Positions 49,995 through 59,424 of a DNA stretch of 64,000 nucleotides are shown piece after piece. Each line of letters begins with the position of its first letter. Position 1 is the stretch's first letter. The notes beneath the pieces were generated by a model. The model made no database searches and had not been told where the DNA came from. It saw only the letters and a program-made list of their open reading frames with translations. The position numbers and the translations under genes are program-made. This DNA is from Methylobacterium mesophilicum (GTDB lineage Bacteria > Pseudomonadota > Alphaproteobacteria > Rhizobiales > Beijerinckiaceae). The stretch covers positions 1 through 64,000 of the forward strand of contig NZ_BPQU01000028.1 of the NCBI RefSeq assembly GCF_022179445.1, read 5' to 3'.

Positions 49995-51266
49995 TTACGC
50001 GCTGACGCTGGCGGGCGCTTCCTTGTTGCGGTCGCCGTGGATGTAGAGCGGGCGCGACTTGCCCTCGACCACCTCCGGACCGATGACGACCTGCTCCACC
50101 GATTCGAGACCGGGCAGGTCGTACATCGTGTCGAGCAGGATGGTCTCCAGGATCGACCGCAGGCCACGGGCGCCGGTCTTGCGCTCGATCGCCTTGCGGG
50201 CGACCAGCGAAAGCGCATCGTCCTGGAACGTCAGGTCGACGTTCTCCATCTCGAACAGCCGCTGGTACTGCTTCACCAGGGCGTTCTTCGGCTCCTGAAG
50301 GATCTTCTTCAGCGCGGCCTCGTCGAGATCCTCGAGGGTCGCCAGGACCGGCAAACGGCCGACGAACTCGGGGATGAGGCCGAACTTCAACAGATCCTCG
50401 GGCTCCACCGAACGGAAGATCTCGCCGGTGCGACGGTCGTCGGGAGCCTGCACGCTGGCGCCGAAACCGATCGAGGTGCCCTTGCCGCGTTGGGAGATGA
50501 TCCGCTCCAGCCCCGCGAAGGCGCCGCCGCAGATGAACAGGATGTTGGTGGTGTCGACCTGCAGGAACTCCTGCTGCGGGTGCTTGCGTCCGCCCTGCGG
50601 CGGCACGGAGGCGACCGTGCCCTCCATGATCTTCAAGAGCGCCTGCTGCACGCCTTCGCCCGACACATCCCGGGTAATCGACGGATTGTCCGACTTACGC
50701 GAGATCTTGTCGATCTCATCGATGTAGACGATGCCGCGCTGCGCCCGCTCGACGTTGTAATCCGAGGCCTGGAGCAGCTTGAGGATGATGTTTTCCACAT
50801 CCTCGCCGACGTAGCCCGCCTCGGTCAGCGTCGTGGCGTCCGCCATGGTGAACGGCACATCCAGAATGCGGGCGAGCGTCTGCGCGAGCAGCGTCTTGCC
50901 CGAGCCGGTCGGCCCGATCAGCATGATGTTGGACTTGGCCAACTCGACGTCGTTGTGCTTCGTCGCGTGCGCGAGCCGCTTGTAGTGATTGTGCACCGCG
51001 ACCGAGAGGACCTTCTTCGCGAAGTCCTGGCCGATGACGTAATCGTCGAGGACGCGCCGGATCTCCTTCGGGGTGGGCACCCCGTCGCGGCTCTTCACCA
51101 GCGAGGATTTCGACTCCTCGCGGATGATGTCCATGCACAGCTCGACGCACTCGTCGCAGATGAACACGGTCGGGCCGGCGATCAGCTTGCGGACCTCGTG
51201 CTGGCTCTTGCCGCAGAACGAGCAATACAGCGTGCTCTTGGAGTCGTTGCCGCCAGTCTTGCTCAT
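49995..51266 (-). CDS. clpX: ClpXP protease ATPase subunit ClpX
   Basis: A 423-residue unfoldase that feeds substrates to ClpP. The N-terminal zinc-binding domain (residues about 10-50) has four cysteines in YCSFCGKSQ and FICDECVELC. The AAA+ domain has Walker A GPTGSGKTLLAQTLA, Walker B GIVYIDEIDKI and the IGF loop for ClpP docking (GKGTSIGFGA). It lies between clpP (184 bp upstream) and lon. In alphaproteobacteria it is essential for regulated proteolysis such as CtrA turnover. Confidence 0.98.
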   Translation of the reverse strand: MSKTGGNDSKSTLYCSFCGKSQHEVRKLIAGPTVFICDECVELCMDIIREESKSSLVKSRDGVPTPKEIRRVLDDYVIGQDFAKKVLSVAVHNHYKRLAHATKHNDVELAKSNIMLIGPTGSGKTLLAQTLARILDVPFTMADATTLTEAGYVGEDVENIILKLLQASDYNVERAQRGIVYIDEIDKISRKSDNPSITRDVSGEGVQQALLKIMEGTVASVPPQGGRKHPQQEFLQVDTTNILFICGGAFAGLERIISQRGKGTSIGFGASVQAPDDRRTGEIFRSVEPEDLLKFGLIPEFVGRLPVLATLEDLDEAALKKILQEPKNALVKQYQRLFEMENVDLTFQDDALSLVARKAIERKTGARGLRSILETILLDTMYDLPGLESVEQVVIGPEVVEGKSRPLYIHGDRNKEAPASVSA

Positions 51267-51450
51267 ATCGGTCTCCGATTCGTCGCGTACGCAGCCGGCT
51301 AAGGGCGCACGCGCATCGCTTCAACGTAAGGGGGCCCGCTTAAAGAAACAGTATGCTGCGCGTCTTTGACCGATGGGCCCTGTCATCGGATGCAAACACG
51401 CTGCCGCGGCGGGATCAAGGCCACGCCGCGGCGGTCAGGCGACGCAACCG

Positions 51451-52077
51451 TCAGGCGGCGGCGGGCTCGGGACGCTTCTGGATGACCTCGTCGATGAGGC
51501 CGAACTCCTTGGCCGCATCCGCGGTCATGAAATTGTCGCGCTCCAGCGCGGTCTCAATGGCCGCATAATCACGGCCGGTATGCTTCACGTAGATCTCGTT
51601 CAGGCGCCGCTTCAGCGCCTCGATCTCGCGGGCATGGATCAGGATGTCGGTGGCCTGTCCCTGGAAGCCGCCGGAGGGCTGGTGGACCATGATCCGGGCG
51701 TTCGGCAGGGCGAAGCGGTGGCCCGGCTCGCCGGCGGTGAGCAGCAGGGAGCCCATCGAGGCGGCCTGGCCGACGCAGAGCGTCGTCACCGGGCAACGGA
51801 TGAACTGCATCGTGTCGTAGATCGACAGGCCCGAGGTCACGACGCCGCCGGGGGAATTGATATAGAAGGAAATTTCCTTCTTGGGGTTCTCAGCCTCGAG
51901 AAACAGAAGCTGCGCCACGATCAGCGACGCACCGTAATCCTCCACGGGACCGGTGAGGAAGATGATGCGCTCGCGCAGGAGACGGGAGTAGATGTCGAAG
52001 GCGCGCTCGCCGCGGCTCGACTGCTCGACGACCATCGGCACGAGTGCGTTGTTGTAGACGTCGATCGGATCTCTCAT
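51451..52077 (-). CDS. clpP: ATP-dependent Clp protease proteolytic subunit
   Basis: A 208-residue serine peptidase forming two stacked heptameric rings. The catalytic triad is visible: Ser in GQAASMGSLLL, His in MVHQPSGG, and the Asp about 50 residues later. The N-terminus MRDPIDVYNNALVPMVVEQS precedes the propeptide-processing region. It is downstream of tig with a 125-bp spacer and upstream of clpX. Confidence 0.98.
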   Translation of the reverse strand: MRDPIDVYNNALVPMVVEQSSRGERAFDIYSRLLRERIIFLTGPVEDYGASLIVAQLLFLEAENPKKEISFYINSPGGVVTSGLSIYDTMQFIRCPVTTLCVGQAASMGSLLLTAGEPGHRFALPNARIMVHQPSGGFQGQATDILIHAREIEALKRRLNEIYVKHTGRDYAAIETALERDNFMTADAAKEFGLIDEVIQKRPEPAAA

Positions 52078-52202
52078 CTCGTCCTGCCCAGAATGAGGCC
52101 CGGGGCTGCCGCGAATCAGGGCAGCCCGGGCATGTCAGCGAACACTGGCGATGCTTAACCATCGCCTAACCCTATGCCCGCCGTCCTGGGACAGTGCGGG
52201 GC

Positions 52203-53624
52203 TCAGTCGGCCTTTGCCTCGGCGTTGGACTCGTCCTTGGCCTCGGCCTTGTCTGCCGGCTTCTCGCCGGTCGTGTCGTCGTCATCCTCATCGGCGAAAA
52301 GCGTCTCTTTCGAGACCGGCTCCTCGACGAGTTTGACCTGACCGAGGACGTGGTCAACCACCTTCTCCTCGAACAGCGGCGCCCGAAGCTCGGCGAGCGC
52401 CTGCGGGTTCTTGCGGTAGAAGTCCCACACCTGCTGCTCCTGGCCCGGGAACTGCCGGACCCGAGCGATGAGGGCCTGGTTCACCTCCTCGTCGGAAACC
52501 TTGATATCGGCGCTCTCGCCGACCTGCGCAAGCACGAGTCCGAGCCGGACGCGACGCTCGGCGATCTTCCGGTAGTCGGCCTGGGCCTTCTCCTCGGTGG
52601 TGTCCTCGTCCTCGAAGCTCTTGCCGCGGGCCTTGAGGTCCTGCTCGACCTGGGCCCAGACGCTGGCGAATTCCTGCGCGACCAGGGAGGGCGGCAGTTC
52701 GAAGGCGTACTTGCCGTCCAGGGCGTCCAGGAGTTCCTTCTTCAGCTTGCGCCGCGAGGCCGCCTCGAAGTCGCCGCCGATCGCCTTGGCGATCGCCTCG
52801 CGCAGCTTCTCGAGCGATTCCATGCCGAGCGACTTGGCGAACTCGTCATCGATCTTGGCTTCGCCGGCCGCCTGGATCTTCGTGACGGTCACGTCGAACT
52901 CGGCATCCTTGCCGGCGAGCTGCTCGGCCCCGTAGGCCTCCGGGAAGGTGGCCTTCACGACCCGCTTGTCGCCGACCTTGGCGCCGACCAGCTGCTCCTC
53001 GAAGCCGGGGATGAACGAGCCGGAGCCGAGTTCCAGGTCGATGCCCTCGCCCTTGCCGCCCTGGAATTCCTCGCCGTCGATGCGGCCGACGAAATCGATG
53101 GTGACGCGGTCGCCATCCTGGGCCTCGGCGCCCTCCTCCCGCTCGCTGAACGGGCGGCTCTGGCCGGCCATGCGCTGCAGGGCCTCATCGACCTCGGACT
53201 CCTCGGGCTTCGCGACGAGCTTCTTGAGGCTGACATCGGAGAGGTCCGCCAACTCGAAGTTCGGCATCACCTCGAGGGCGACCTTGAAGGCCAGGTCGGC
53301 CTTGGCGTCGAGCGCCTTCTCGATCTCGGCCTGGTCGGTCGGGAACTCGACCTGCGGCTCGAGGGCGAGCTTGAGATCGTTGTCGGCCACGATCTTGCGG
53401 TTCGCCTCGTTGACCGCGTTCTGCACCACCTCGGCCATGACGGACCGGCCATAGACCTTGCGCAGATGCGCCACCGGGACCTTGCCGGGGCGGAAGCCCT
53501 TCAGCTGGACCTTGTCCTTCATGCCGGAGAGCTCGGTATTCAGGCGCTCCTCGAGTTCCTGGGCGGCCAGCAGCACCTGAAACTCGCGCTTCAGACCCTG
53601 GGCGTTGATCTCGGTCACCTGCAT
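52203..53624 (-). CDS. tig: Trigger factor (ribosome-associated chaperone)
   Basis: A 473-residue chaperone and peptidyl-prolyl isomerase binding nascent chains at the ribosome exit. The ribosome-binding domain (about 1-115) holds the signature GFRPGKVPVAHLRKVYG; the FKBP-type domain (about 150-245) holds GDRVTIDFVGRIDGEEFQGG; the C-terminal helical arms follow. The tail ends in an acidic Asp/Glu/Ala/Lys-rich extension (about 35 residues) beyond the E. coli protein. It heads the tig-clpP-clpX-lon block. Confidence 0.97.
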   Translation of the reverse strand: MQVTEINAQGLKREFQVLLAAQELEERLNTELSGMKDKVQLKGFRPGKVPVAHLRKVYGRSVMAEVVQNAVNEANRKIVADNDLKLALEPQVEFPTDQAEIEKALDAKADLAFKVALEVMPNFELADLSDVSLKKLVAKPEESEVDEALQRMAGQSRPFSEREEGAEAQDGDRVTIDFVGRIDGEEFQGGKGEGIDLELGSGSFIPGFEEQLVGAKVGDKRVVKATFPEAYGAEQLAGKDAEFDVTVTKIQAAGEAKIDDEFAKSLGMESLEKLREAIAKAIGGDFEAASRRKLKKELLDALDGKYAFELPPSLVAQEFASVWAQVEQDLKARGKSFEDEDTTEEKAQADYRKIAERRVRLGLVLAQVGESADIKVSDEEVNQALIARVRQFPGQEQQVWDFYRKNPQALAELRAPLFEEKVVDHVLGQVKLVEEPVSKETLFADEDDDDTTGEKPADKAEAKDESNAEAKAD

Positions 53625-53765
53625 CGTCGTCGTCGCTCTTCAAAAGACCTTGTGGTCGCCGGCCGGGCCGGCGTCGTGCGGCTTGGTCGCGGGGTCCGGG
53701 ATACGACGGTGTCGGATACGGGGATGAGGCGGCCCCGAACGGGACCGCGCCATCTGGAAGCGTCC

Positions 53766-53850
53766 TGGTGCGGGCGGAGGGGCTCGAACCCCCACGTCTT
53801 GCGACACTGGAACCTAAATCCAGCGCGTCTACCAGTTCCGCCACGCCCGC
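53766..53850 (-). tRNA. tRNA-Leu (anticodon TAG)
   Basis: An 85-nt class II tRNA with a long variable arm. Acceptor stem GCGGGCG, anticodon loop ATTTAGG giving TAG, T arm GGGTTCGAGCCCC, encoded CCA. It reads CUA/CUG-type leucine codons. Confidence 0.97.
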
Positions 53851-54012
53851 GCGCGCCGACACCCGGCGCGTCGCCGGCCGCCGGAAGCGCGCCCTATAGC
53901 ATGGGCCGCACGGCTCGCAGCAAAAAACTTGACCTCCCGTGGCGGCGGTGGCGCGCACGCGGGCACGCCGCTATCTAGCCGAGCCCACAATGCGTGCCGC
54001 CGTCGAGATCCC

Positions 54013-55506
54013 ATGACCTCATCCCGCCCCGTGCCGCCGACCGATCCGCGCGCCGGCCCGCCGTCGCGCCGGACCCTGCTCGCCACGGCGGCCGCGTTCG
54101 GGCTGATGCCGGAGGCGGGGCGGGCCCAGGCACCCGGGGCGGGCTCGGCGACACCCGTTCCGCCCCCGGCGGATCCCGCGGCCCAACCCCCTGCCCTGCC
54201 GGCCGCCCCGGGCAAGACCCGCCTGCGGCCCGAGCCCGCGGCCGAGACCCCGGTCTGGTGTTTCGACGGCAAGGCCCTGCCCCCGCTGGTGCGGATCAAG
54301 CTCGGTCAGCCGGTCCGGCTCAAGGTCGAGAACCGCACCGACAAGCCGCTCTCGCTCCATTGGCACGGGGTGCGCAACATCAACGCGATGGACGGTGTCG
54401 GCGGCGTCACCCAGGCGCCGATCCCGCCGGGCGGCAGCTTCCTCTACCAGTTCACGCCTCCGGATGCCGGCACCTTCCTGATCCGCCCCCTCGTGGTCGG
54501 CGGGGCGAGCGAGCCGTCCGGCCGGGGTCTCGCCGGCATGCTGGTGGTCGAGGAGGCGACCCCGCCGCTGGTCGATGCCGATGTCGGCTTGGTGATGCAG
54601 GATTGGCGACTGGAGGACGACGCCAGCCTGATGCCGTTCGGGCAGGTTCAGTTCGCCGCCGCGAACGGGCGGCTCGGCAATCTCGTGACCGTCAACGGCA
54701 AGCCCGTTCCGGACACGTTCGAGGCGCGTCCGGGCGCGCGCGTGCGCCTGCGGCTCGGCAATGCCTGCAACGCCCGCGGGACCCGGCTCCGGTTCGAGGG
54801 CGTGAAGGTGTACGTGGCGGCGGTGGACGGACAGCCGACCGACACGTTCGAGCCGCTGCGGGCGACCCTGCCGTTCCCTCCGGGCACCCGCTACGACCTG
54901 ATGGTCGACCTGCCCGAGACCGAAGGCGCCGTGTGTTCGATCATCGCGCTGGTCGGGCAGGGCCTGACCCTGGCCACCGTCACCACGAAGGGCGCCCCGA
55001 TCACCGACAGGCGCCCGCCGATCGGCCCGATCGGCGAGAACAAGCGCCTGCCCGCGGAGATCAAGCTCCAGAACGCCCTGCGGCGGGACGTGGTCATCAC
55101 CGGCGGCGCCATCGTCCCGAAGGCCGCCAAGGATGCCGGAAAGGACAAGGCGGCGCCGGAGCCGGTCTACACCGGCGATCCCCAGAAGATCTGGACTGTG
55201 AACGGCACCAGTGCGACGACGGGCCTCCAGCCGATCTTCACGGTGAAGCGCGGGCAGGTCGTTGTCCTGGCCCTGCGCAACGAGACCGGCTTCCCGCAGG
55301 CCCTGCACCTGCACGGCCATTGCTTCCGGCTGCTCCATCCCCTGGATGACGGCTGGGAGCCCTACTGGCTCGACACGTTCCAGCTCCTGGAAGGCCGGAC
55401 CGCCCGCATCGGCTTCCTGGCCGACAATCCGGGGCGCTGGCTGATCAGCGCCACGGTGCTGGAGCGGTTCGACACCGGCCTGTGGACCCTGTTCGAGGTC
55501 ACATGA
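54013..55506 (+). CDS. Multicopper-oxidase-fold protein with lost copper motifs
   Basis: A 497-residue exported cupredoxin protein. A Tat-type signal (SRRTLLATAAAFGLM, residues about 19-33) is followed by a Pro/Ala-rich linker and three cupredoxin domains. The first copper motif, HWHGVR, is kept. The second, normally a His-x-His after GTxW, reads GTFLIRPLVVGG. LHLHGHCFRLL retains histidines of the third. The last motif, usually His-Cys-His, is absent (WLISATVLERFDTG), so no type 1 copper cysteine is present. It is structurally closest to MCO/SufI-type proteins. Oxidase activity is unlikely; a structural or metal-binding role is possible. Confidence 0.82.
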   Translation: MTSSRPVPPTDPRAGPPSRRTLLATAAAFGLMPEAGRAQAPGAGSATPVPPPADPAAQPPALPAAPGKTRLRPEPAAETPVWCFDGKALPPLVRIKLGQPVRLKVENRTDKPLSLHWHGVRNINAMDGVGGVTQAPIPPGGSFLYQFTPPDAGTFLIRPLVVGGASEPSGRGLAGMLVVEEATPPLVDADVGLVMQDWRLEDDASLMPFGQVQFAAANGRLGNLVTVNGKPVPDTFEARPGARVRLRLGNACNARGTRLRFEGVKVYVAAVDGQPTDTFEPLRATLPFPPGTRYDLMVDLPETEGAVCSIIALVGQGLTLATVTTKGAPITDRRPPIGPIGENKRLPAEIKLQNALRRDVVITGGAIVPKAAKDAGKDKAAPEPVYTGDPQKIWTVNGTSATTGLQPIFTVKRGQVVVLALRNETGFPQALHLHGHCFRLLHPLDDGWEPYWLDTFQLLEGRTARIGFLADNPGRWLISATVLERFDTGLWTLFEVT

Positions 55507-55522
55507 GCGGACGCCCGTTCCC

Positions 55523-57025
55523 CTATAGGGCGGCGTCGAAGAGACCGCCGAGGACGGCGGGCATCAGCTCGGGAAGATCCTCGGCGATCAGGCCGGGGCC
55601 GTGGCGCAGGCCGGCATCGCCGTGGAGCCAGACGGCGGCCGCGGCGGCCTCGAAGGGCGGCATACCCTGCGCCAGCAACCCGGCGATCAGGCCGCCGAGC
55701 ACGTCGCCCGAGCCGGCCGTACCGAGATACGGGGTGCCGTGATCGTTGATCGCCGCCCGCCCGTCCGGGCTCGCGATCACGGTGTCGGATCCCTTCAGCA
55801 CGACGACGGCACCGCTGAGCGCGGCGGCGGCGCGGGTGCGGGACACCTTGTCGGCGCCCTCGGCGGTGGCGTCCGTGCCGCCGAACAGCCGCGCGAACTC
55901 GCCCTCATGGGGCGTGAGCACGGCCCGGGACTCCCCATCCGCGATATGGGCGGCCAGCAGCGGGGCCTGACCCGAGAAGCTGGTCAACGCGTCGGCATCC
56001 AGGACCAGGCTGCGCCCGGCGGCTGCCGCCACCGCGACGCGCTCGCGGGTCGGCTCGCCGGTCCCGAGGCCCGGACCGGCCAGCACGACGTTGAGGCGCT
56101 CATCGGTGAGCAGGTCGTCGAGGTCGTCGGCGGTTTCGCAGGGACGCAGCATGATGGCGGTGAGTTGGGCGGCGTTCTCCGCCAGGGCAGCCGTGGGCGA
56201 CGCGAGCGTGACCAGGCCGGCCCCGACCCGCAGGGCCCCCCTGGCAGCGAGCCGGGCCGCACCGGTCTTGGTAGCGGGACCGGACAGAACCAGCGCGTGC
56301 CCGCGGGTGTATTTGTGGCTCTCGCCGGTCAGGCGCGGGAACACCCGCGCCCAGAAATCCGGCCCGTTCCGGTGGAGCGGCGGCTCGGCGGCGGCGCAAC
56401 CGACCTCCAGGGCCGCTTCGCCCGCCCCGATATCGGCCAGGTGCCGACGGCCGCACAGGCTCCGCCCGGGCTGCAGCAGATGCCCCGGCTTGAACGCGAC
56501 GAAGGTGACGGTCTCGACGGCGCGGATCGCGACGCCGCGTACGGCGCCGGTATCGCCGTCGACGCCGCTGGGGACGTCCACGGCCAGCACCGGGCGCCCA
56601 CCGGCATTCACCGCCTCGATCAGGGCACGGGCGACGCCGTCGAGATCGCGCGACAGGCCGGCTCCGAACAGCGCGTCGATCACGAGGTCGCCGGAGGGCA
56701 GCGCGGCGGCCGTCGCCGGATGCACGGGGCCGGTCCAGGCGTCGGCCGCCAGGGCTGCATCACCCGTCAGGGCGGCGCGATCGCCGAGGAGGCACAGATC
56801 GACCGCGTAGCCGCGCTCCGTCAGCAGTCGTGCGGCGACGAACCCGTCGCCGCCATTGTTGCCCGGCCCGCACAGCACGACGGCGCGGCCGCCGTCGGGC
56901 AGCAGAGCCGCAGCGCGAGCGGCCACCGCGGCACCGGCGGCCTCCATCAGTCGAAGGCCAGGAATACCGCCATCGACGGCCGCCGCATCGACCCGGCGCA
57001 TCGCCGCCACCGTCAGCACTCGCAT
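55523..57025 (-). CDS. nnr: Bifunctional NAD(P)HX epimerase/dehydratase
   Basis: Repairs hydrated NAD(P)H. The N-terminal YjeF_N epimerase domain (about 1-215) has VVLCGPGNNGGDGFVAARLL and VDVPSGVDGDTG. The C-terminal ADP-dependent dehydratase (about 225-495) has VLTPHEGEFARLFGG, VVLKGSDTVIASP and the GTAGSGDVLGGLIAGLLAQG phosphate-binding motif. With ATG 57025 it is 500 residues; ATG 57031 is equally possible (GTGGGG precedes both). It is divergent from glnB. Confidence 0.95.
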   Translation of the reverse strand: MRVLTVAAMRRVDAAAVDGGIPGLRLMEAAGAAVAARAAALLPDGGRAVVLCGPGNNGGDGFVAARLLTERGYAVDLCLLGDRAALTGDAALAADAWTGPVHPATAAALPSGDLVIDALFGAGLSRDLDGVARALIEAVNAGGRPVLAVDVPSGVDGDTGAVRGVAIRAVETVTFVAFKPGHLLQPGRSLCGRRHLADIGAGEAALEVGCAAAEPPLHRNGPDFWARVFPRLTGESHKYTRGHALVLSGPATKTGAARLAARGALRVGAGLVTLASPTAALAENAAQLTAIMLRPCETADDLDDLLTDERLNVVLAGPGLGTGEPTRERVAVAAAAGRSLVLDADALTSFSGQAPLLAAHIADGESRAVLTPHEGEFARLFGGTDATAEGADKVSRTRAAAALSGAVVVLKGSDTVIASPDGRAAINDHGTPYLGTAGSGDVLGGLIAGLLAQGMPPFEAAAAAVWLHGDAGLRHGPGLIAEDLPELMPAVLGGLFDAAL

Positions 57026-57219
57026 GCTCATCCCCACGTCTGCCCGTGCACCGAACACCGCTGATTAAAAATGCGCCACAAATTCATCCAAAGCCCGAAG
57101 GATGTGCGTAGCTTGCGCTCCGAATGGGCACTAACGTGACGCCCGTCGCGAAAACGGCGTGGCGGAGGCTTCCCGACGATGTTAGAAATATCCGGCAGCG
57201 CAGCGCAGGCCCGAGCGGC

Positions 57220-57558
57220 ATGAAGAAGATCGAAGCGATCATCAAGCCTTTCAAGCTCGACGAGGTGAAGGAGGCGCTCCAGGAGGTCGGCCTCCAGGGC
57301 ATCACCGTCATCGAGGCGAAGGGCTTCGGCCGTCAGAAGGGCCATACCGAGCTCTATCGCGGCGCGGAATACGTGGTCGACTTCCTGCCCAAGGTGAAGC
57401 TCGAGATCGTGCTGTCGGACGCCCTCGTCGAGGGTGCCGTGGAGGCGATCCGCAAGTCGGCCCAGACCGGCCGCATCGGCGACGGCAAGATCTTCGTCTC
57501 CACGATCGAAGAAGCGATCCGCATCCGCACCGGCGAGACCGGCACCGACGCGATCTGA
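57220..57558 (+). CDS. glnB: Nitrogen regulatory protein P-II
   Basis: A 112-residue trimeric signal protein sensing 2-oxoglutarate and ATP/ADP, controlling NtrB, GlnE and other targets. MKKIEAIIKPFKLDEVKEAL is the family start. The T-loop (about 37-55) carries the uridylylation site Tyr51 in GAEYVVDFLPK, and GDGKIFVSTIEEAIRIRTGE is the B/C-loop signature. An in-frame ATG 96 bp upstream is not used in the family. In related genomes glnA normally follows directly; here glnA is about 1.9 kb away. Confidence 0.97.
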   Translation: MKKIEAIIKPFKLDEVKEALQEVGLQGITVIEAKGFGRQKGHTELYRGAEYVVDFLPKVKLEIVLSDALVEGAVEAIRKSAQTGRIGDGKIFVSTIEEAIRIRTGETGTDAI

Positions 57559-57796
57559 AGGCTGATCCGCGCGGCGTCGAGCCGGCGGATCTTACGCCTT
57601 GATCACGGGAACGATCAGCATTCCCACTCCGCGAACGCGCGTTTTCCTACCCCGGCACCGTCCTGCCTAAGAATTCACGCTGCACGAATGTCCGGCATCG
57701 ACGTGCCGAGGCATGGAGTGTTGCGCCGGCAACCCCACATCCTCGGGCACGGACGGCCGGATCGGCCGCTTCGATCCCATTCAGGAGGACCATGTG

Positions 57797-57973
57797 ATGG
57801 CCGGAACCGACGGGCGTGAAACCGCCAAGATCTACGAATTGTCGGCATTCCGGCGCGCCCGACCCGCACCGCGGGCGGCCGAGAAGGCCAAGCCCGTGTC
57901 GATGCCGAGCTTCGGCGGCGCCTGGTACCACGAGGCCGCGATCCGCGACGACGAGCGCCCGCGCCGGACCTGA
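57797..57973 (+). CDS. DUF2735 small protein
   Basis: A 58-residue basic protein. RETAKIYELSAFRRARP and the closing GAWYHEAAIRDDER match the short DUF2735 family found beside glnII in Hyphomicrobiales; the family role is unknown, presumably in nitrogen metabolism. ATG 57797 has AGGAGG about 9 nt upstream; a longer frame from 57713 lacks a ribosome site. It converges on glnII, separated by a palindromic hairpin. Confidence 0.82.
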   Translation: MAGTDGRETAKIYELSAFRRARPAPRAAEKAKPVSMPSFGGAWYHEAAIRDDERPRRT

Positions 57974-57982
57974 AAACGGCGA

Positions 57983-58004
57983 AGCCGGGCGCGAAGGCCC
58001 GGCT
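57983..58004. terminator. Hairpin between DUF2735 gene and glnII
   Basis: An 8-bp perfect stem AGCCGGGC/GCCCGGCT with a 6-nt loop between converging genes. No T-run follows on either strand, so termination efficiency is uncertain. Confidence 0.45.
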
Positions 58005-58048
58005 CCGGAGATTGTTGGACGTCGGAAGCTTTCGGCTCCCGATCCGCC

Positions 58049-59083
58049 TCAGGCGGCGACGGCGGCCTCGGTCGGCACCGAAGAGATCGTCTTCAGCACC
58101 TGCGAGGCGATCTGGTAGGGGTCGCCTTGCGAGTTCGGGCGGCGATCCTCGAGGTATCCCTTGTAGCTGCTGTTCACGAAGGAGTGGGGCACGCGGATCG
58201 AGGCGCCGCGGTCGGCCACGCCGTACGAGAATTCGTGGATCGAGGCGGTCTCGTGCTTGCCGGTCAACCGCATGTGGTTGTCCGGGCCGTAGACGGCGAT
58301 GTGATCCTCACGGTTATTCTTGAACGCCTCCATGAGGGCCTCGAAATAGGCCTTGCCGCCATGCTCGCGCATGAACGCGGTCGAGAAGTTGCAGTGCATG
58401 CCCGACCCGTTCCAGTCGGTGTCGCCGAGCGGCTTGCAATGGTACTCGACGTCGATGCCGTAGGACTCGCAGAGGCGCTGGAGCAGGTAGCGGGCCATCC
58501 ACATCTCGTCGGCGGCCTTCTTCGAGCCCTTGCCGAAGATCTGGAATTCCCACTGGCCCTTGGCCACTTCGGCGTTGATACCCTCGTGGTTGATGCCGGC
58601 GTCGAGGCAGAGGTCGAGATGCTCCTCGACGATCTTGCGGGCGACGTCGCCGACGTTCGAATAGCCGACGCCGGTGTAGTACGGGCCCTGCGGGGCCGGG
58701 AAGCCGCTGGCCGGGAAGCCGAGCGGGCGGCCGTCCTTGTACAGGAAGTACTCCTGCTCGAATCCGAACCAGGCGCCGGCATCGTCCAGGATGGTCGCGC
58801 GCTTGTTCGACTCGTGCGGGGTCTTGCCGTCCGGCATCATCACTTCACACAGGACCAGGACGCCGTTCTTGCGGGCCGGGTCGGGGAAGTGGCGCACGGG
58901 CTTGAGCATGCAGTCGGAGCTGCCGCCCTCGGCCTGCTTCGTGGACGAGCCGTCGAAACCCCACATCGGGAGCTGGTCGAGGGTCGGGAAGCTGTCGAAT
59001 TCCTTGATCTGCGTCTTACCGCGCAGGTTCGGGACCGGCGTATACCCGTCGAGCCATATATACTCGAGCTTATATTTCGTCAT
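58049..59083 (-). CDS. glnII: Glutamine synthetase II (eukaryote-type, GlnII)
   Basis: A 344-residue short glutamine synthetase of the GSII class, not adenylylated. LEYIWLDGYTPVPNLRGKT is the GSII start; FGFEQEYFLYKDGRPLGFP and GSGMHCNFSTAFMREHGG are the metal and glutamate sites. It lacks the C-terminal adenylylation region of GSI. The gene lies opposite to and between glnB and glnA. A sigma-54-type promoter lies about 100 bp upstream, consistent with nitrogen-starvation induction through NtrC as known in rhizobia. Confidence 0.96.
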   Translation of the reverse strand: MTKYKLEYIWLDGYTPVPNLRGKTQIKEFDSFPTLDQLPMWGFDGSSTKQAEGGSSDCMLKPVRHFPDPARKNGVLVLCEVMMPDGKTPHESNKRATILDDAGAWFGFEQEYFLYKDGRPLGFPASGFPAPQGPYYTGVGYSNVGDVARKIVEEHLDLCLDAGINHEGINAEVAKGQWEFQIFGKGSKKAADEMWMARYLLQRLCESYGIDVEYHCKPLGDTDWNGSGMHCNFSTAFMREHGGKAYFEALMEAFKNNREDHIAVYGPDNHMRLTGKHETASIHEFSYGVADRGASIRVPHSFVNSSYKGYLEDRRPNSQGDPYQIASQVLKTISSVPTEAAVAA

Positions 59084-59424
59084 TCCGGTTCTCTCGTCCG
59101 TTGTCGATGCGCGACCTGGTCAATCCCCGGGCGACGCGAACGGCATGCCGCCGTCTCGACGGCCGCTGCCGCCTCTGCACGGAGCATGCCAGGACTGTCT
59201 TCGTCCGCCTTCGATAGGTGGTGATTGCGCAGTTAGCCGATCACGGAATCGAGAGGCTCGGACCGAGAGGGAGCCAAACGTCTCGTTCCATGGGCGATTC
59301 CGCCCGTCCGCGGGTGGCAACGCGCGCGCGCGACGGATATCAAGCGGCTCGGCCGGTGCGGCCCGACCCAACGACGGCCGCTCCGAGCGAGAATCCCCGA
59401 CGCCTTTCCTGGAGGATGCCCACG
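59084..59424. promoter_or_regulatory. Divergent promoter region of glnII and glnA
   Basis: A 341-bp spacer between divergent glnII and glnA. It contains the sigma-54-like site for glnII and a ribosome site (GGAGG) for glnA. No gene is visible. Confidence 0.55.
59176..59191 (-). promoter_or_regulatory. Sigma-54-type promoter of glnII
   Basis: Leftward TGGCAT-GCTCC-GTGCA: the invariant GG and GC are 12 bp apart, and nine of eleven positions agree with the -24/-12 consensus TGGCAC-N5-TTGCA. The expected start lies about 80 nt before the glnII ATG. Confidence 0.6.
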
